Shown one piece after another: positions 1 to 7,324 of a stretch of DNA of 28,903 nt. Within the stretch, counting starts at the first letter, position 1. The number at the start of each line of letters is the position of its first letter. Source of the DNA: an uncultured Collinsella sp. (lineage in GTDB: Bacteria > Actinomycetota > Coriobacteriia > Coriobacteriales > Coriobacteriaceae); contig CAUBMI010000022.1 in NCBI GenBank assembly GCA_958436995.1, forward strand, positions 1-28,903, in the 5' to 3' direction. The translations under genes were made by a program, and so were the position numbers. The notes beneath the pieces are model-generated. The model saw only the letters and a list, made by a program, of their open reading frames with translations. It did not search any database and was not told where the DNA came from.

Positions 1-1264
1 ACCCGGCGGCCGTGCCGTGGAACAGGTCGATGGCCATCATGCAGGTGGTGATGGGCACGTTGAGGCCGGCACAGAAGACGCCGAGCATGCCGAGGGCCGC
101 CATAAAGCTCGGGTCGAGTCCAGCGAGGCAGCCAATCCATCCGCCGAGCGCCGCACCGATGCCAAACAGGGGCGTGACCTCGCCGCCTTGGAAGCCGGCA
201 CCCAGGGTGAGCGCCGTTACGACGAGCTTGATGGCGGCGTCGGCGAGGGTGGTGGTGCCGGCAAACCCGGCGCCCGAAAGCCACGTGGAAAGGCCGGCAT
301 ACTCCCAGGCGTCAAGCAACGCATAGGCCGCAAGCACCACGAGTGCGCCGACGAGCGCACGGACGAGATAGTTGGTGATAAAACGCGCATACAGGTTCTT
401 GACCGTGCGGACCGACCAGGCAAAGAGGCGCGCCGTCAGGCCAAAGACAATGGCTCCGATAACGACGATGGCAACCGTTCTGGGCGTCATGTCGGGAACG
501 CTGGCGATGACGTTGCTCTCGTACTGGGTTCCCAGGGCGAGTGACGTAAAGTAGCCGGTAAACGAGGCGACGAGGCAGTAGAGGCCCGCGGTGTAGTCGA
601 TTTTGCCGATAAAGCACATCTCCATACCAAAGAAAGCCCCGGCGAGAGGTGATCCGAACACGGCGCCAAAGGCAGACGAGATACCGGCGAGCATGAGGTC
701 GTGGTGGTCGTGCTTTTTGAGATGGGCAAGGCTCGAGACATTGCTGGCGATGGTACCGCCGATCTGCACCGCGGCGCCCTCGCGGCCAGCCGAGCCGCCC
801 GTCAGATGCGTGAGCGTGGAGCACACAAACGTGAGGATGGCCATGCGCGCATGGATGAGTCGTGTGCCCAGGGCGGAGTCGATGACCAAATTGTTGCCGC
901 GTTTGGCGGCGAGACCGTGGTTCTTGTAGACCCACGCGGTGGCCACGCCCACGACGGGGAGCAGGGCGTAGATCCACGCATGGCTCTCGCGATAATCGGT
1001 CGCAATATCCAGTGAGGCCAAAAACGCCCAAGCGGCAACGCCCATGGCGAGCGAAACGACAACGACGAGCGCGAGCAGCTTGGCGCTCGCGAGCATGTTG
1101 TGGGCATTGCGGCGCGTGTCGGCGGCCAAGAGTTGTTCGGAGCGGGTGAGCTGGTTGCGACCGCTGATGATCAAGTCGGCCGGAGAGAAGGACCTGCCGT
1201 CTGTGTCCTGACGGGTGTCATCAGACGGGTCGAGTGTATTTTCACGTTTATCGATAAAAGCCAT
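1..1264 (-). CDS. ClC-family anion/proton antiporter, fluoride-exporter (CLC-F) type, 3' end outside window
   Basis: Membrane transporter of the ClC superfamily; 421 codons are visible and the C-terminus lies beyond base 1. The first 60 or so residues are hydrophilic and cytoplasmic, then hydrophobic helices begin (LLALVVVVSLAMGVAAWAF, about residues 63-81). Family motifs seen: RGNNLVIDS near 122-130, GGSAGREGAAVQIGG near 156-170 with the gating glutamate at E162, and GAGFQGGEVTPLFGIGA further on. The GNNL, GREG(T/A)AVQ and GGEVTPLF signatures match the fluoride/proton antiporter branch better than the chloride branch, so fluoride export is the inferred role. Most CLC-F proteins have GREGT where this has GREGA. 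The ATG at 1264 is chosen because AGAGGA precedes it at good spacing. It is transcribed divergently from moeA. Family is sure; substrate is inferred. Confidence 0.88.
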   Translation of the reverse strand, partial: MAFIDKRENTLDPSDDTRQDTDGRSFSPADLIISGRNQLTRSEQLLAADTRRNAHNMLASAKLLALVVVVSLAMGVAAWAFLASLDIATDYRESHAWIYALLPVVGVATAWVYKNHGLAAKRGNNLVIDSALGTRLIHARMAILTFVCSTLTHLTGGSAGREGAAVQIGGTIASNVSSLAHLKKHDHHDLMLAGISSAFGAVFGSPLAGAFFGMEMCFIGKIDYTAGLYCLVASFTGYFTSLALGTQYESNVIASVPDMTPRTVAIVVIGAIVFGLTARLFAWSVRTVKNLYARFITNYLVRALVGALVVLAAYALLDAWEYAGLSTWLSGAGFAGTTTLADAAIKLVVTALTLGAGFQGGEVTPLFGIGAALGGWIGCLAGLDPSFMAALGMLGVFCAGLNVPITTCMMAIDLFHGTAAG

Positions 1265-1293
1265 AACGTCCTCTTTTTTGTTGCGATGCATGC

Positions 1294-1299
1294 ATTATA
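1294..1299 (-). promoter_or_regulatory. Candidate -10 box for the ClC transporter gene
   Basis: A perfect TATAAT on the minus strand lies 30 bases upstream of the start codon. The best upstream -35 match is TTGAGG (1315-1320, minus strand) with a short 15-base spacer, so only the -10 is convincing. Confidence 0.45.
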
Positions 1300-1394
1300 A
1301 GACGGCACCCCGTGCCTCAAGGCAATTGACAGGTTTCGGTTCTGTTACGAAAGGCGCGTGGCCGACAGGTGTATTTGCCGTTGCGGGCCATGTC

Positions 1395-1420
1395 TTGAGC
1401 GGGCAGCGGGGGATTATACT
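1395..1420 (+). promoter_or_regulatory. Candidate moeA promoter
   Basis: A TATACT -10 box (1415-1420) lies about 60 bases before the moeA start. TTGAGC (1395-1400) could be the -35, but the 14-base spacer is shorter than ideal. The same TATACT hexamer recurs upstream of selD and brnQ. This shared intergenic region (1265-1478) also serves the divergent ClC gene. Confidence 0.4.
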
Positions 1421-1478
1421 GAACCAAACATAAAGAATCGGCGCCACTGTTGCGCGCCGTGGCATGTAAGAGGTGTAT

Positions 1479-2741
1479 ATGGCTAAGACGCTCATCCCGC
1501 TGGAGGACGCGCAGGCAATCGTCCTTTCGCAGGTGCGCAGGACCGAGCTCGTCGAGATCCCGGTTTGGCAGGCGGCCGGTCTTCCCCTGGCTGAGGATGC
1601 CACGGCCGATATCGATATCTCGCCGTTTGCCAACAGCGCCATGGATGGATATGCCGTGCGTGCCGACGACCTCGCCAAAGCGTCCTCCGATACGCCCGTG
1701 ACGCTTTCCGTCGTGGGGCACGAGGCGGCGGGCCATGTGTTTGAGGGCGCGATTGGCGCGGGCGAGACCGTCCGTATTATGACGGGTGCACCGGTGCCCG
1801 AAGGTGCGGATGCCGTTGTGAAATACGAGGTCGTCGAGGTACTCGACGGCGACGGCAACGAGGGCTCACACGTGAGCTTCTCGGCACCGGCTAAGGTGGG
1901 GGAGAACGTTCGAGCTGCAGGCGAGGAGGCCCATGCCGGTGATGTTGTGATGCACGCTGGCGAGGTTGTGGCCCCGGCCGGCGCCGGTTTGCTGGCGAGC
2001 GCCGGTTACGCGAACGTTAGAGTGCACGCCGCCCCGCGTGTGGGCGTTATCTCGCTGGGCACGGAGCTGGTCGCGGCCGGCCAACTGCCGGCGCTTGGGC
2101 AGATTCGCGATTCCAATTCCTCGGCGTTAATGGCCGAGGCACTCGATGCTGGGGCCGACCCAGTGTTCTACGGCATTGCGCCCGACGACGAGCGGGCGAT
2201 TGCCGAGCTTGTGTACCGCGCCGCGCAAGAGTGCGATTTTGTCATTACGAGCGGTGGCGCCTCGGCAGGCGACTACGACTACGTGACGGCGCTGGTCCAG
2301 CGCGAGGGCGAGGTGCTGTTTGACCGCATCTCGATGCGTCCGGGCAAGGCCATCACGTTTGGGCTGCTCGGCGGCAAGCCGTATCTGGGGCTTTCGGGCA
2401 ATCCCGCGGCGGCGTATGTGGGCTTTGAGATGCTCGCCCGCCCGGCGATCCGCAAGATGCGCGGTTTTGCCGAGGGGGCGCGTCCCGTGCAGCAGGCGAT
2501 GCTCACGCACGGCGTGAAAAAGCGACAGCATCGCCGCTTCTTCGATCGCGCCACGGTTTTGCGCGACCCCGAGACCGGTGAGCTGTTGGTGACCGAGGCC
2601 AAGACGCAGAATTCGGCGTTGCTCGGCACGATGCAGCGGGCCAACTGCCTGCTGCGTATTGACGAAGGTCCGTGCGAGCTCAAGGCGGGCGACATCGTGG
2701 ATGTTGTGCGTGTCGACCTGCCTGAGGGCGCCGTGTTGTAG
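1479..2741 (+). CDS. moeA: Molybdopterin molybdenumtransferase MoeA
   Basis: Cytoplasmic enzyme that inserts molybdate into adenylylated molybdopterin to complete the molybdenum cofactor (gephyrin E-domain homologue). 420 residues, normal for the family. Conserved blocks: NSAMDGYAVRADDL at 52-65, the IMTGAPVPEGADAVV block near 100-114, the MPT-binding-fold segment TSGGASAGDYDYV near 256-268, and GLSGNPAAAYVGFEM near 303-317 (family LPGNP motif with S for P). A GTG two codons upstream (1473) is in frame, but AAGAGG at 1468-1473 sits five bases before the ATG at 1479, so that ATG is taken as the start. It is followed 10 bases later by a MogA-type gene, so the two last steps of cofactor synthesis are co-transcribed; modABC follows behind its own promoter. 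Confidence 0.96.
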   Translation: MAKTLIPLEDAQAIVLSQVRRTELVEIPVWQAAGLPLAEDATADIDISPFANSAMDGYAVRADDLAKASSDTPVTLSVVGHEAAGHVFEGAIGAGETVRIMTGAPVPEGADAVVKYEVVEVLDGDGNEGSHVSFSAPAKVGENVRAAGEEAHAGDVVMHAGEVVAPAGAGLLASAGYANVRVHAAPRVGVISLGTELVAAGQLPALGQIRDSNSSALMAEALDAGADPVFYGIAPDDERAIAELVYRAAQECDFVITSGGASAGDYDYVTALVQREGEVLFDRISMRPGKAITFGLLGGKPYLGLSGNPAAAYVGFEMLARPAIRKMRGFAEGARPVQQAMLTHGVKKRQHRRFFDRATVLRDPETGELLVTEAKTQNSALLGTMQRANCLLRIDEGPCELKAGDIVDVVRVDLPEGAVL

Positions 2742-2751
2742 GAGGAATGCT

Positions 2752-3231
2752 ATGGAGCTGAAGATATCGATCGTGACGTGTTCGGATACGCGGGACCTTG
2801 CCCAGGACGAGGCTGGAGCCGCACTCGAGGAACTTATCGAGGCGCAGGGCTGGACGGTCGTCTCACATCTGGTCGTGCGCGACGACGTCAGCGAGATCGG
2901 TGATGCCATTGTGGAAGCCGCCGATGAGTGCCACGCCAATGTCGTGCTCACCTGCGGCGGCACGGGGCTTTCGATGCGCGATGTGACGCCCGAGGCGACG
3001 CGTGCCGTCTGCGATCGCGAGGTGCCGGGTATTGCCGAGGCGATCCGTGCGTACTCGATGACCAAGACGCGCCGCGCCATGCTCTCGCGCGCTATTTGCA
3101 TGCAACGAGGTCATACACTTGTCGTTAACTTTCCCGGTTCTACGAAGGCCGCTCGCGAAAGCTGGGAGGCCATAGCGGACCAGCTGGAGCATGCGGCTCA
3201 GATGACAGCGGGCGGCGGACATACCAACTAA
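2752..3231 (+). CDS. mogA: MogA/MoaB-family molybdopterin adenylyltransferase
   Basis: 159-residue cytoplasmic protein that adenylylates molybdopterin, producing the MPT-AMP used by MoeA. The hallmark TCGGTGLSMRDVTPEAT block is at residues 67-83 and the NFPGSTKAARESWE segment, matching the MogA PGSPKA region, at about 126-139. The upstream in-frame extension is ignored because GGAGGA at 2741-2746 directly precedes the ATG at 2752. The gap to the moeA stop is 10 bases. MoaB and MogA cannot be separated with certainty by eye; the size and the PGSTKA block fit a single-domain MogA/MoaB. A hairpin terminator follows, ending the moeA-mogA unit. Confidence 0.92.
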   Translation: MELKISIVTCSDTRDLAQDEAGAALEELIEAQGWTVVSHLVVRDDVSEIGDAIVEAADECHANVVLTCGGTGLSMRDVTPEATRAVCDREVPGIAEAIRAYSMTKTRRAMLSRAICMQRGHTLVVNFPGSTKAARESWEAIADQLEHAAQMTAGGGHTN

Positions 3232-3244
3232 GCGGTTTACCTGC

Positions 3245-3280
3245 GGCGGAGCGACCTGAACGGCTGCTCCGCCTTTTATT
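3245..3280 (+). terminator. Intrinsic terminator after mogA
   Basis: Perfect 8-bp stem GGCGGAGC (3245-3252) with GCTCCGCC (3266-3273), a 13-base loop, then TTTTATTT. It separates the moeA-mogA transcript from modABC. Confidence 0.85.
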
Positions 3281-3322
3281 TGCGCCCAAGGGGACGGCAT
3301 TCTGTAGGCATGCTTGAAACTA

Positions 3323-3375
3323 TATTCTCAGACGAGAATAATTTCTCATAATCATTATTCGCACCGAAGTATAAT
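3323..3375 (+). promoter_or_regulatory. modABC promoter with two operator-like dyads, one Fur-box-like
   Basis: An AT-rich island in GC-rich DNA. A perfect TATAAT -10 is at 3370-3375 with no good -35. Dyad 1 is TATTCTC-AGAC-GAGAATA (3323-3340). Dyad 2 is TCATAATCATTATTC (3346-3360), which matches 11 of the 14 fixed positions of the 7-1-7 Fur consensus TGATAATnATTATCA and covers where a -35 would lie. The expected transcript start near 3382 leaves a leader of about 54 bases, with a GCCCG/CGGGC hairpin at 3392-3413. The promoter assignment is fair; the identity of the regulator is a guess (Fur/DtxR type or ModE type). Confidence 0.55.
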
Positions 3376-3435
3376 CTAGTTACAGAATAAAGCCCGCGGT
3401 GGGGTACCCGGGCATAAGGTCCGAAAGGGTTGAAC

Positions 3436-4308
3436 ATGTTCGATATGGTTTCTCGCCGCGGATTCGTCTCGCTCTCTGCTGTCGCCGCTGCCGGCCTTGG
3501 CCTTGCCGGCTGCTCTGGCAACAAGACGTCTGAGCCGACTGGCTCCGATGCCGGTTCTGCTAAGGCATCTTCCAAGAAAGCTGTCGAGCTGCAGGTCTTT
3601 GCCGCCAACTCGCTCGAGAAGGCTCTGCCCGAGGTTCAGGAGCTTTACACCGAGCAGACCGGTACCACGTTTGCCGACACGCAGTTTAAGGCGTCTGGCG
3701 ACCTCGTTGAGCAGATGCGCGCCGGTGCCACGGTCGACGTGCTCATCACCGCTTCCAAGGGCACCATGGACGACGCCGAGGCCGTCGAGCTCGTCGATGC
3801 CGACACGCGTGAGGATATGTTCGTCAACGATCTTGTGATCATTCGCGCTGAGGGCTCCGACACCAAGATCGAGGCCATCGCCGACGTCGCGAACCTGGAC
3901 GGCAAGATCGCCATCGGCGACGCCAAGACCGTCCCCGCCGGCAAGTACGCCAACCAGGCGTTGGCTTCCGTGGGCCTCTACACCGGCACCGAAGGCGACG
4001 ACGGCGAGTATGCTCCCGAGATCGCCGACAAGGTCGCACTGGCCGACAAAGTTGGTACCGCTGCCGCCTATGTGTCCACAGGCGACTGCGTGGCCGGTTT
4101 TGTCTACAGCTCCGATATCTTCCGCTACGACGGCATCGAGGAGGCGTTCGTGTGTCCCGAGGACTCGCACAAGCCCATCGTGTATCCGGGCGCCGTTGCC
4201 GAGAGCTCCGAACATGCCGACGAGGCTAAGGCGTTCATCGACTTTTGCCTGTCCAACAAGAAGGCTCAGAAGATTTGGGCTAAGTACGGCTTTGAGCTTT
4301 CCGCGTAG
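3436..4308 (+). CDS. modA: Molybdate ABC transporter substrate-binding lipoprotein ModA
   Basis: 290-residue periplasmic-type binding protein that captures molybdate (possibly tungstate) for the ModBC importer. The N-terminus has a twin-arginine motif (SRRGFV, residues 6-11), a hydrophobic stretch and an LAGC lipobox with Cys26, so it is probably a Tat-exported lipoprotein held on the outer face of the membrane. ModA signatures: AANSLEKALPEV after the leader, KASGDLVEQMRAGATVDVLI in the first lobe, GTAAAYVSTGDC and GFVYSSDI in the second, and KAFIDFCLSNKKAQKIWAKYGF at the end. An in-frame TTG two codons upstream (3430) is rejected because GAAAGG (3423-3428) is best spaced for ATG 3436. First gene of modABC. 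The oxyanion specificity cannot be fixed by eye. Confidence 0.94.
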   Translation: MFDMVSRRGFVSLSAVAAAGLGLAGCSGNKTSEPTGSDAGSAKASSKKAVELQVFAANSLEKALPEVQELYTEQTGTTFADTQFKASGDLVEQMRAGATVDVLITASKGTMDDAEAVELVDADTREDMFVNDLVIIRAEGSDTKIEAIADVANLDGKIAIGDAKTVPAGKYANQALASVGLYTGTEGDDGEYAPEIADKVALADKVGTAAAYVSTGDCVAGFVYSSDIFRYDGIEEAFVCPEDSHKPIVYPGAVAESSEHADEAKAFIDFCLSNKKAQKIWAKYGFELSA

Positions 4309-4376
4309 TGCGGCTTGGCGCGATAATTCCATCGTTTTGTGTTTCACTCCGTCCTTGTATTCGCTTGGAGCTTTTC

Positions 4377-5819
4377 GTGCTTAATAGATTCCGCATGCTT
4401 GTCGCCTGTGCTTTGACCTTCGCGCTTTGCTGGATGCCGGGATTTGCGTTTGCTGGGGACGCTGAGGACGGGGCCCAGGTTGCTGCGACCGCTCATGGGC
4501 TTTCCTATGGGATCGAGGGTTTTGAGCGGTTGGCCAAGGGGACCGCTCGTGCCATGGAGGGCCAGCCTGAGGGCTACCGGTTTTCCGTTGACGAGGACGT
4601 GGACCTTGTAGCGGCGCCTGCTGCCGATCGCGTTGTGGTGTGGATATCGCCCAAGGCGGTCGAGAAGTTTGGATTGGATCCGCAGGACAACGAGTGCGTA
4701 TCGGGTCTCAAAGCCCTCGTCTGTGAGCTCGACAGCTCAAACTGCATGGGAGGTGCGCAGCTAGGGGACGTGGATCTTCCTTGGTATGTCACGGCGGAAA
4801 CAACGTTTGATACCGGCGGGTATACCTATGGCTTTGACGAGCGTGGTACGGATGGGGACCGCTATGTGGTGATTGCATCAGCCTCGGGTGATGCCAAGGG
4901 CGGCGCGCGTTGGCTTGATAGCGCTCAAATGGTAGAGGCATCGTCTGCCGTGTTGCGGGATGAGCGGGGGCCCTTGACCTCTCTGGCCTCCTTTTTGGGC
5001 GACATCGACTATCGCCCGTTTTGGGTGTCCATTAAAACGAGCGGCCTTGCCCTGCTGATCTCCTTTGCGCTGGGCCTGTTCGCCGCGTGGAAGACTATGG
5101 GTACCTCGAGCCGCATCAAGGGCCTGCTCGATTCGGTCTTTACGATTCCTATGGTGCTGCCGCCCACGGTCTGCGGCTTTCTGCTTCTCATGCTGTTTGG
5201 CCGCTCGACCGGGGTGGGCCAGTGGCTCATCGCGCACGGCATCTCGATCGTCTTTACCTGGCCCGCGGCGGTGATATCTGCCGTGGTAGTGTCGTTTCCG
5301 CTGGTCTACCGCACGACGCTCGGAGCCTTCGAGAGCCTCGACACGCAGATGCTCGACGCCGCGCGAACCCTGGGATGGTCCGAGCGTCGCATCTTTACCA
5401 AGCTTATGATGCCGCTTGGCTGGCCCTCGATTGCCGCCGGCACGGTGCTCGCCTTTGCCCGCGCGATGGGCGAGTTCGGTTGCACCCTGTTCTTTGCGGG
5501 CAACTACGCTGGCATTACCCAGACCATCCCCATCGCCATCTACTTTGAGTGGATGGGCGGCAACACGTCGGTGGCGCTCTTTTGGGTCATCGTCGTAATC
5601 GTGTTCAGCTTCCTGGTCATTCTGTTCATCAATATGTACACGGCGCATTCGCAAAAGTACCGTGAGCGCGGCCTGTCCCGCGCAGAGCGCAAGCAGGCCA
5701 AGCAGCTGGGCGGCCAGACCGATTCGCTCGACCCAGTCGGCGGCGATGCACTGCGTATCGATCGCGAGGCGCTGGCCGAGCTTATGCGCGATGACACGGT
5801 CGCAAAGGGAGGTCGATAA
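4377..5819 (+). CDS. modB: Molybdate ABC transporter permease ModB with large N-terminal extracytoplasmic extension
   Basis: Inner-membrane permease of the molybdate importer. Residues about 213-425 are an ordinary ModB permease: several hydrophobic helices and the cytoplasmic EAA loop that docks with ModC (AARTLGWSERRIFTKLMMPLG followed by RAMGEFG). Ahead of it lies an extension not found in standard ModB of roughly 220-230 residues: a signal-peptide-like helix (about residues 6-26, ending FAFAG) and then about 185 hydrophilic residues with three cysteines in a short span. I do not recognise that domain. A charged tail of about 50 residues follows the last helix. The start is taken as GTG 4377, six bases after TTGGAG; the next ATG (4395) lacks a ribosome-binding site. 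ModC begins three bases after the stop. The permease part is certain; the start is less so. Confidence 0.9.
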   Translation: MLNRFRMLVACALTFALCWMPGFAFAGDAEDGAQVAATAHGLSYGIEGFERLAKGTARAMEGQPEGYRFSVDEDVDLVAAPAADRVVVWISPKAVEKFGLDPQDNECVSGLKALVCELDSSNCMGGAQLGDVDLPWYVTAETTFDTGGYTYGFDERGTDGDRYVVIASASGDAKGGARWLDSAQMVEASSAVLRDERGPLTSLASFLGDIDYRPFWVSIKTSGLALLISFALGLFAAWKTMGTSSRIKGLLDSVFTIPMVLPPTVCGFLLLMLFGRSTGVGQWLIAHGISIVFTWPAAVISAVVVSFPLVYRTTLGAFESLDTQMLDAARTLGWSERRIFTKLMMPLGWPSIAAGTVLAFARAMGEFGCTLFFAGNYAGITQTIPIAIYFEWMGGNTSVALFWVIVVIVFSFLVILFINMYTAHSQKYRERGLSRAERKQAKQLGGQTDSLDPVGGDALRIDREALAELMRDDTVAKGGR

Positions 5820-5822
5820 GCC

Positions 5823-6893
5823 ATGTCGCTTGTTCTGGCTATCAAAAAGCGCTATCCGGGGTTCACTCTCGACATGCAGCTTGAGGCCGGCGAAGAGCGC
5901 GTGGCGCTGCTGGGCGCCTCGGGTTGTGGCAAGAGCTGCACCTTGCGTTGCATTGCCGGCGTGGAGACGCCCGACGAGGGCGAGATCGTCGTCAACGGCG
6001 TGACCTTCTTTGACTCGGCGGCGGGTATCAACCTGTCGCCCCAGGAGCGCAAGTGTGCCCTGCTGTTCCAAAACTATCAGCTGTTTCCCAACATGACGGT
6101 GGCCGATAACGTATGCGCCGGTGTAAAGGACGCGGGTGACGCCGCCGCGCGCAAAACGCTCGCCGAGCGCTATCTGAGCATTTTCGGTCTGGCCGATTTT
6201 GCCGATCGCTATCCCGCGCGCCTCTCGGGCGGCCAGCAGCAGCGCGTGGCGCTCGCGCGCATGGTGGCGGCGCACCCGGGCATCTTTATGTTCGACGAGC
6301 CCATGAGCGCGCTCGATGCTTACCTTAAGAGCGCGCTCGAGCAGAACATGCTCGACCTGTTCGACGTGTGCAACCGCACCGTGCTCTACGTGAGCCACGA
6401 CATCGACGAAGCGTGCCGCCTGTGCCAACGCATCTGCGTGATGCATAGCGGGCACATTGAGGAGATTGGTTCTGTCGAGGACGTAGTTCGCCGCCCGCAG
6501 ACACTGGCGGCGCTGCGCCTGACGGGCTGCAAGAACACGAGCCGTGCGCGCAAGATCGGCTACGAAGAAGTTGAGGCCCTCGATTGGGGCATGACCTTTA
6601 ATGTGGGCCGCGAGGTCCCCGATGATGTGGCGTACCTGGGGATTCGTGCAAGTTACTTCCATGTTGACAACCGTGCCGAACGGGGCCGCAACAGCTACGA
6701 TTTGCACGTGGCCCGTGTGAGCGATTCGCGTTTTGAGCGCTTGGTGCTGTTGGATGTGCCACGTACCGATGCGTCGACTCGCCTGCAGTGGAAGGTCAAC
6801 AAGGTGGGCGTACCTGTAGAGGAGTTGCCACAGGCGGGGGAGACCTTGCGCATGCATTTTGATGCGAGCAGGATTCATTTGGTTTGTCGATAG
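5823..6893 (+). CDS. modC: Molybdate ABC transporter ATP-binding protein ModC
   Basis: 356-residue ATPase that powers ModB on the cytoplasmic side. Motifs in order: Walker A GASGCGKS (31-38), Q-loop LFQNYQLFPN (81-90), ABC signature LSGGQQQR (134-141), Walker B IFMFDEP (154-160), D-loop SALD and switch histidine H192 in VSHD. The C-terminal region of about 150 residues is a divergent TOBE/Mop-like domain (it contains YLGIRASYF and ends with RMHFDASRIHLVCR), the part that in ModC proteins often binds oxyanion and sets feedback. It starts three bases after the modB stop, with GGGAGG shortly upstream, so translation is probably coupled. It ends the operon ahead of a terminator. Confidence 0.95.
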   Translation: MSLVLAIKKRYPGFTLDMQLEAGEERVALLGASGCGKSCTLRCIAGVETPDEGEIVVNGVTFFDSAAGINLSPQERKCALLFQNYQLFPNMTVADNVCAGVKDAGDAAARKTLAERYLSIFGLADFADRYPARLSGGQQQRVALARMVAAHPGIFMFDEPMSALDAYLKSALEQNMLDLFDVCNRTVLYVSHDIDEACRLCQRICVMHSGHIEEIGSVEDVVRRPQTLAALRLTGCKNTSRARKIGYEEVEALDWGMTFNVGREVPDDVAYLGIRASYFHVDNRAERGRNSYDLHVARVSDSRFERLVLLDVPRTDASTRLQWKVNKVGVPVEELPQAGETLRMHFDASRIHLVCR

Positions 6894-6904
6894 CGCCGGG
6901 TAAT

Positions 6905-6941
6905 GCCGTCGGGGGATATAAGCCTCGGCGGCTTTGTTTTT
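6905..6941 (+). terminator. Intrinsic terminator after modC
   Basis: Ten-pair stem (6905-6914 with 6923-6932, two G-T pairs), an eight-base loop GATATAAG, then TTTGTTTTT. It closes modABC. Confidence 0.88.
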
Positions 6942-7096
6942 GCCGTTCACCGAATGAGGGATGACAAACTCTTATCAATCAAGATAATAATTTATTGAAT
7001 GACGGAACACGACGCTGTCGTACGAATGTCAACGGTGTTCGCATGGTAGATGACCGTTGATATAGTTGACCTCAACTTGTAAAGGAGGGTGCGCAC
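6942..7096 (+). promoter_or_regulatory. Promoter region and 5' leader of the double-cubane gene cluster
   Basis: No gene is seen here. An AT-rich patch holds a weak TGACAA-N17-TAATAA promoter (6962-6990). Downstream, several inverted repeats overlap: GAACAC (7005-7010) with GTGTTC (7035-7040) enclosing CGAC-GCT-GTCG; TCAACGGT (7029-7036) with ACCGTTGA (7053-7060); and the dyad AGTTGA-CC-TCAACT (7064-7077). The first two outer stems share bases and cannot both form, which suggests alternative RNA folds, or operator sites if the start is downstream. A very strong ribosome-binding site (AAAGGAGG, 7081-7088) follows. Confidence 0.4.
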
Positions 7097-7165
7097 ATGC
7101 CGCAGACGACATACATTCGCCGCGTTGCCGCGCGCGCCCTGTATATGGCTCGGAGTCGCATATGA
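7097..7165 (+). CDS. Possible 22-residue arginine-rich leader peptide
   Basis: A short reading frame starting at ATG 7097 and ending with TGA 7163-7165. It begins MPQTTYIRR and ends MARSRI; five of 22 residues are arginine. Support comes from an almost ideal ribosome-binding site, AAAGGAGG, nine bases upstream, and from its place in a long structured leader ahead of 7325. The strength of this site is otherwise unexplained, since no longer gene starts from it. I recognise no homologue. It may be a regulatory leader peptide or an unimportant ORF. Confidence 0.35.
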   Translation: MPQTTYIRRVAARALYMARSRI

Positions 7166-7225
7166 GCAGGTATGTTCACGGCTCCGGGAGAGACGACACA
7201 CAGCTAAATAACCGAACGCAAGGCA

Positions 7226-7321
7226 GGTTCCCCAAAATTCCGGGTTTAGGCGCGGCTGGGTTTTCGCCACCCACCGTGCAGCAATACCGTAGCTATTCAT
7301 ATTTGGTTCGAGAGGGGAACC
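7226..7321 (+). promoter_or_regulatory. Structured RNA leader with ribosome-binding-site-masking stem (riboswitch candidate)
   Basis: GGTTCCCC (7226-7233) is the perfect complement of GGGGAACC (7314-7321). The right arm contains most of the ribosome-binding site GAGGGG (7312-7317) of the gene starting at 7325. The closing stem encloses about 80 bases that include a second hairpin (7251-7278): ten pairs with one bulged C and the loop TTTCGCC. A closing stem, internal hairpin and masked ribosome-binding site are the layout of a translational riboswitch. No known riboswitch consensus was recognised. Confidence 0.4.
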
Positions 7322-7324
7322 GTC

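Noticed and set aside
3382..3435. Molybdenum-cofactor riboswitch upstream of modA
   Set aside because: The likely transcript leader is only about 54 bases, too short for the Moco RNA, and only a short GCCCG/CGGGC hairpin is visible.
4878..6950. 690-codon minus-strand frame opposite modB and modC
   Set aside because: The + strand carries unmistakable ModB and ModC motifs; this is an antisense shadow rich in Arg, His and Gly with no family features.
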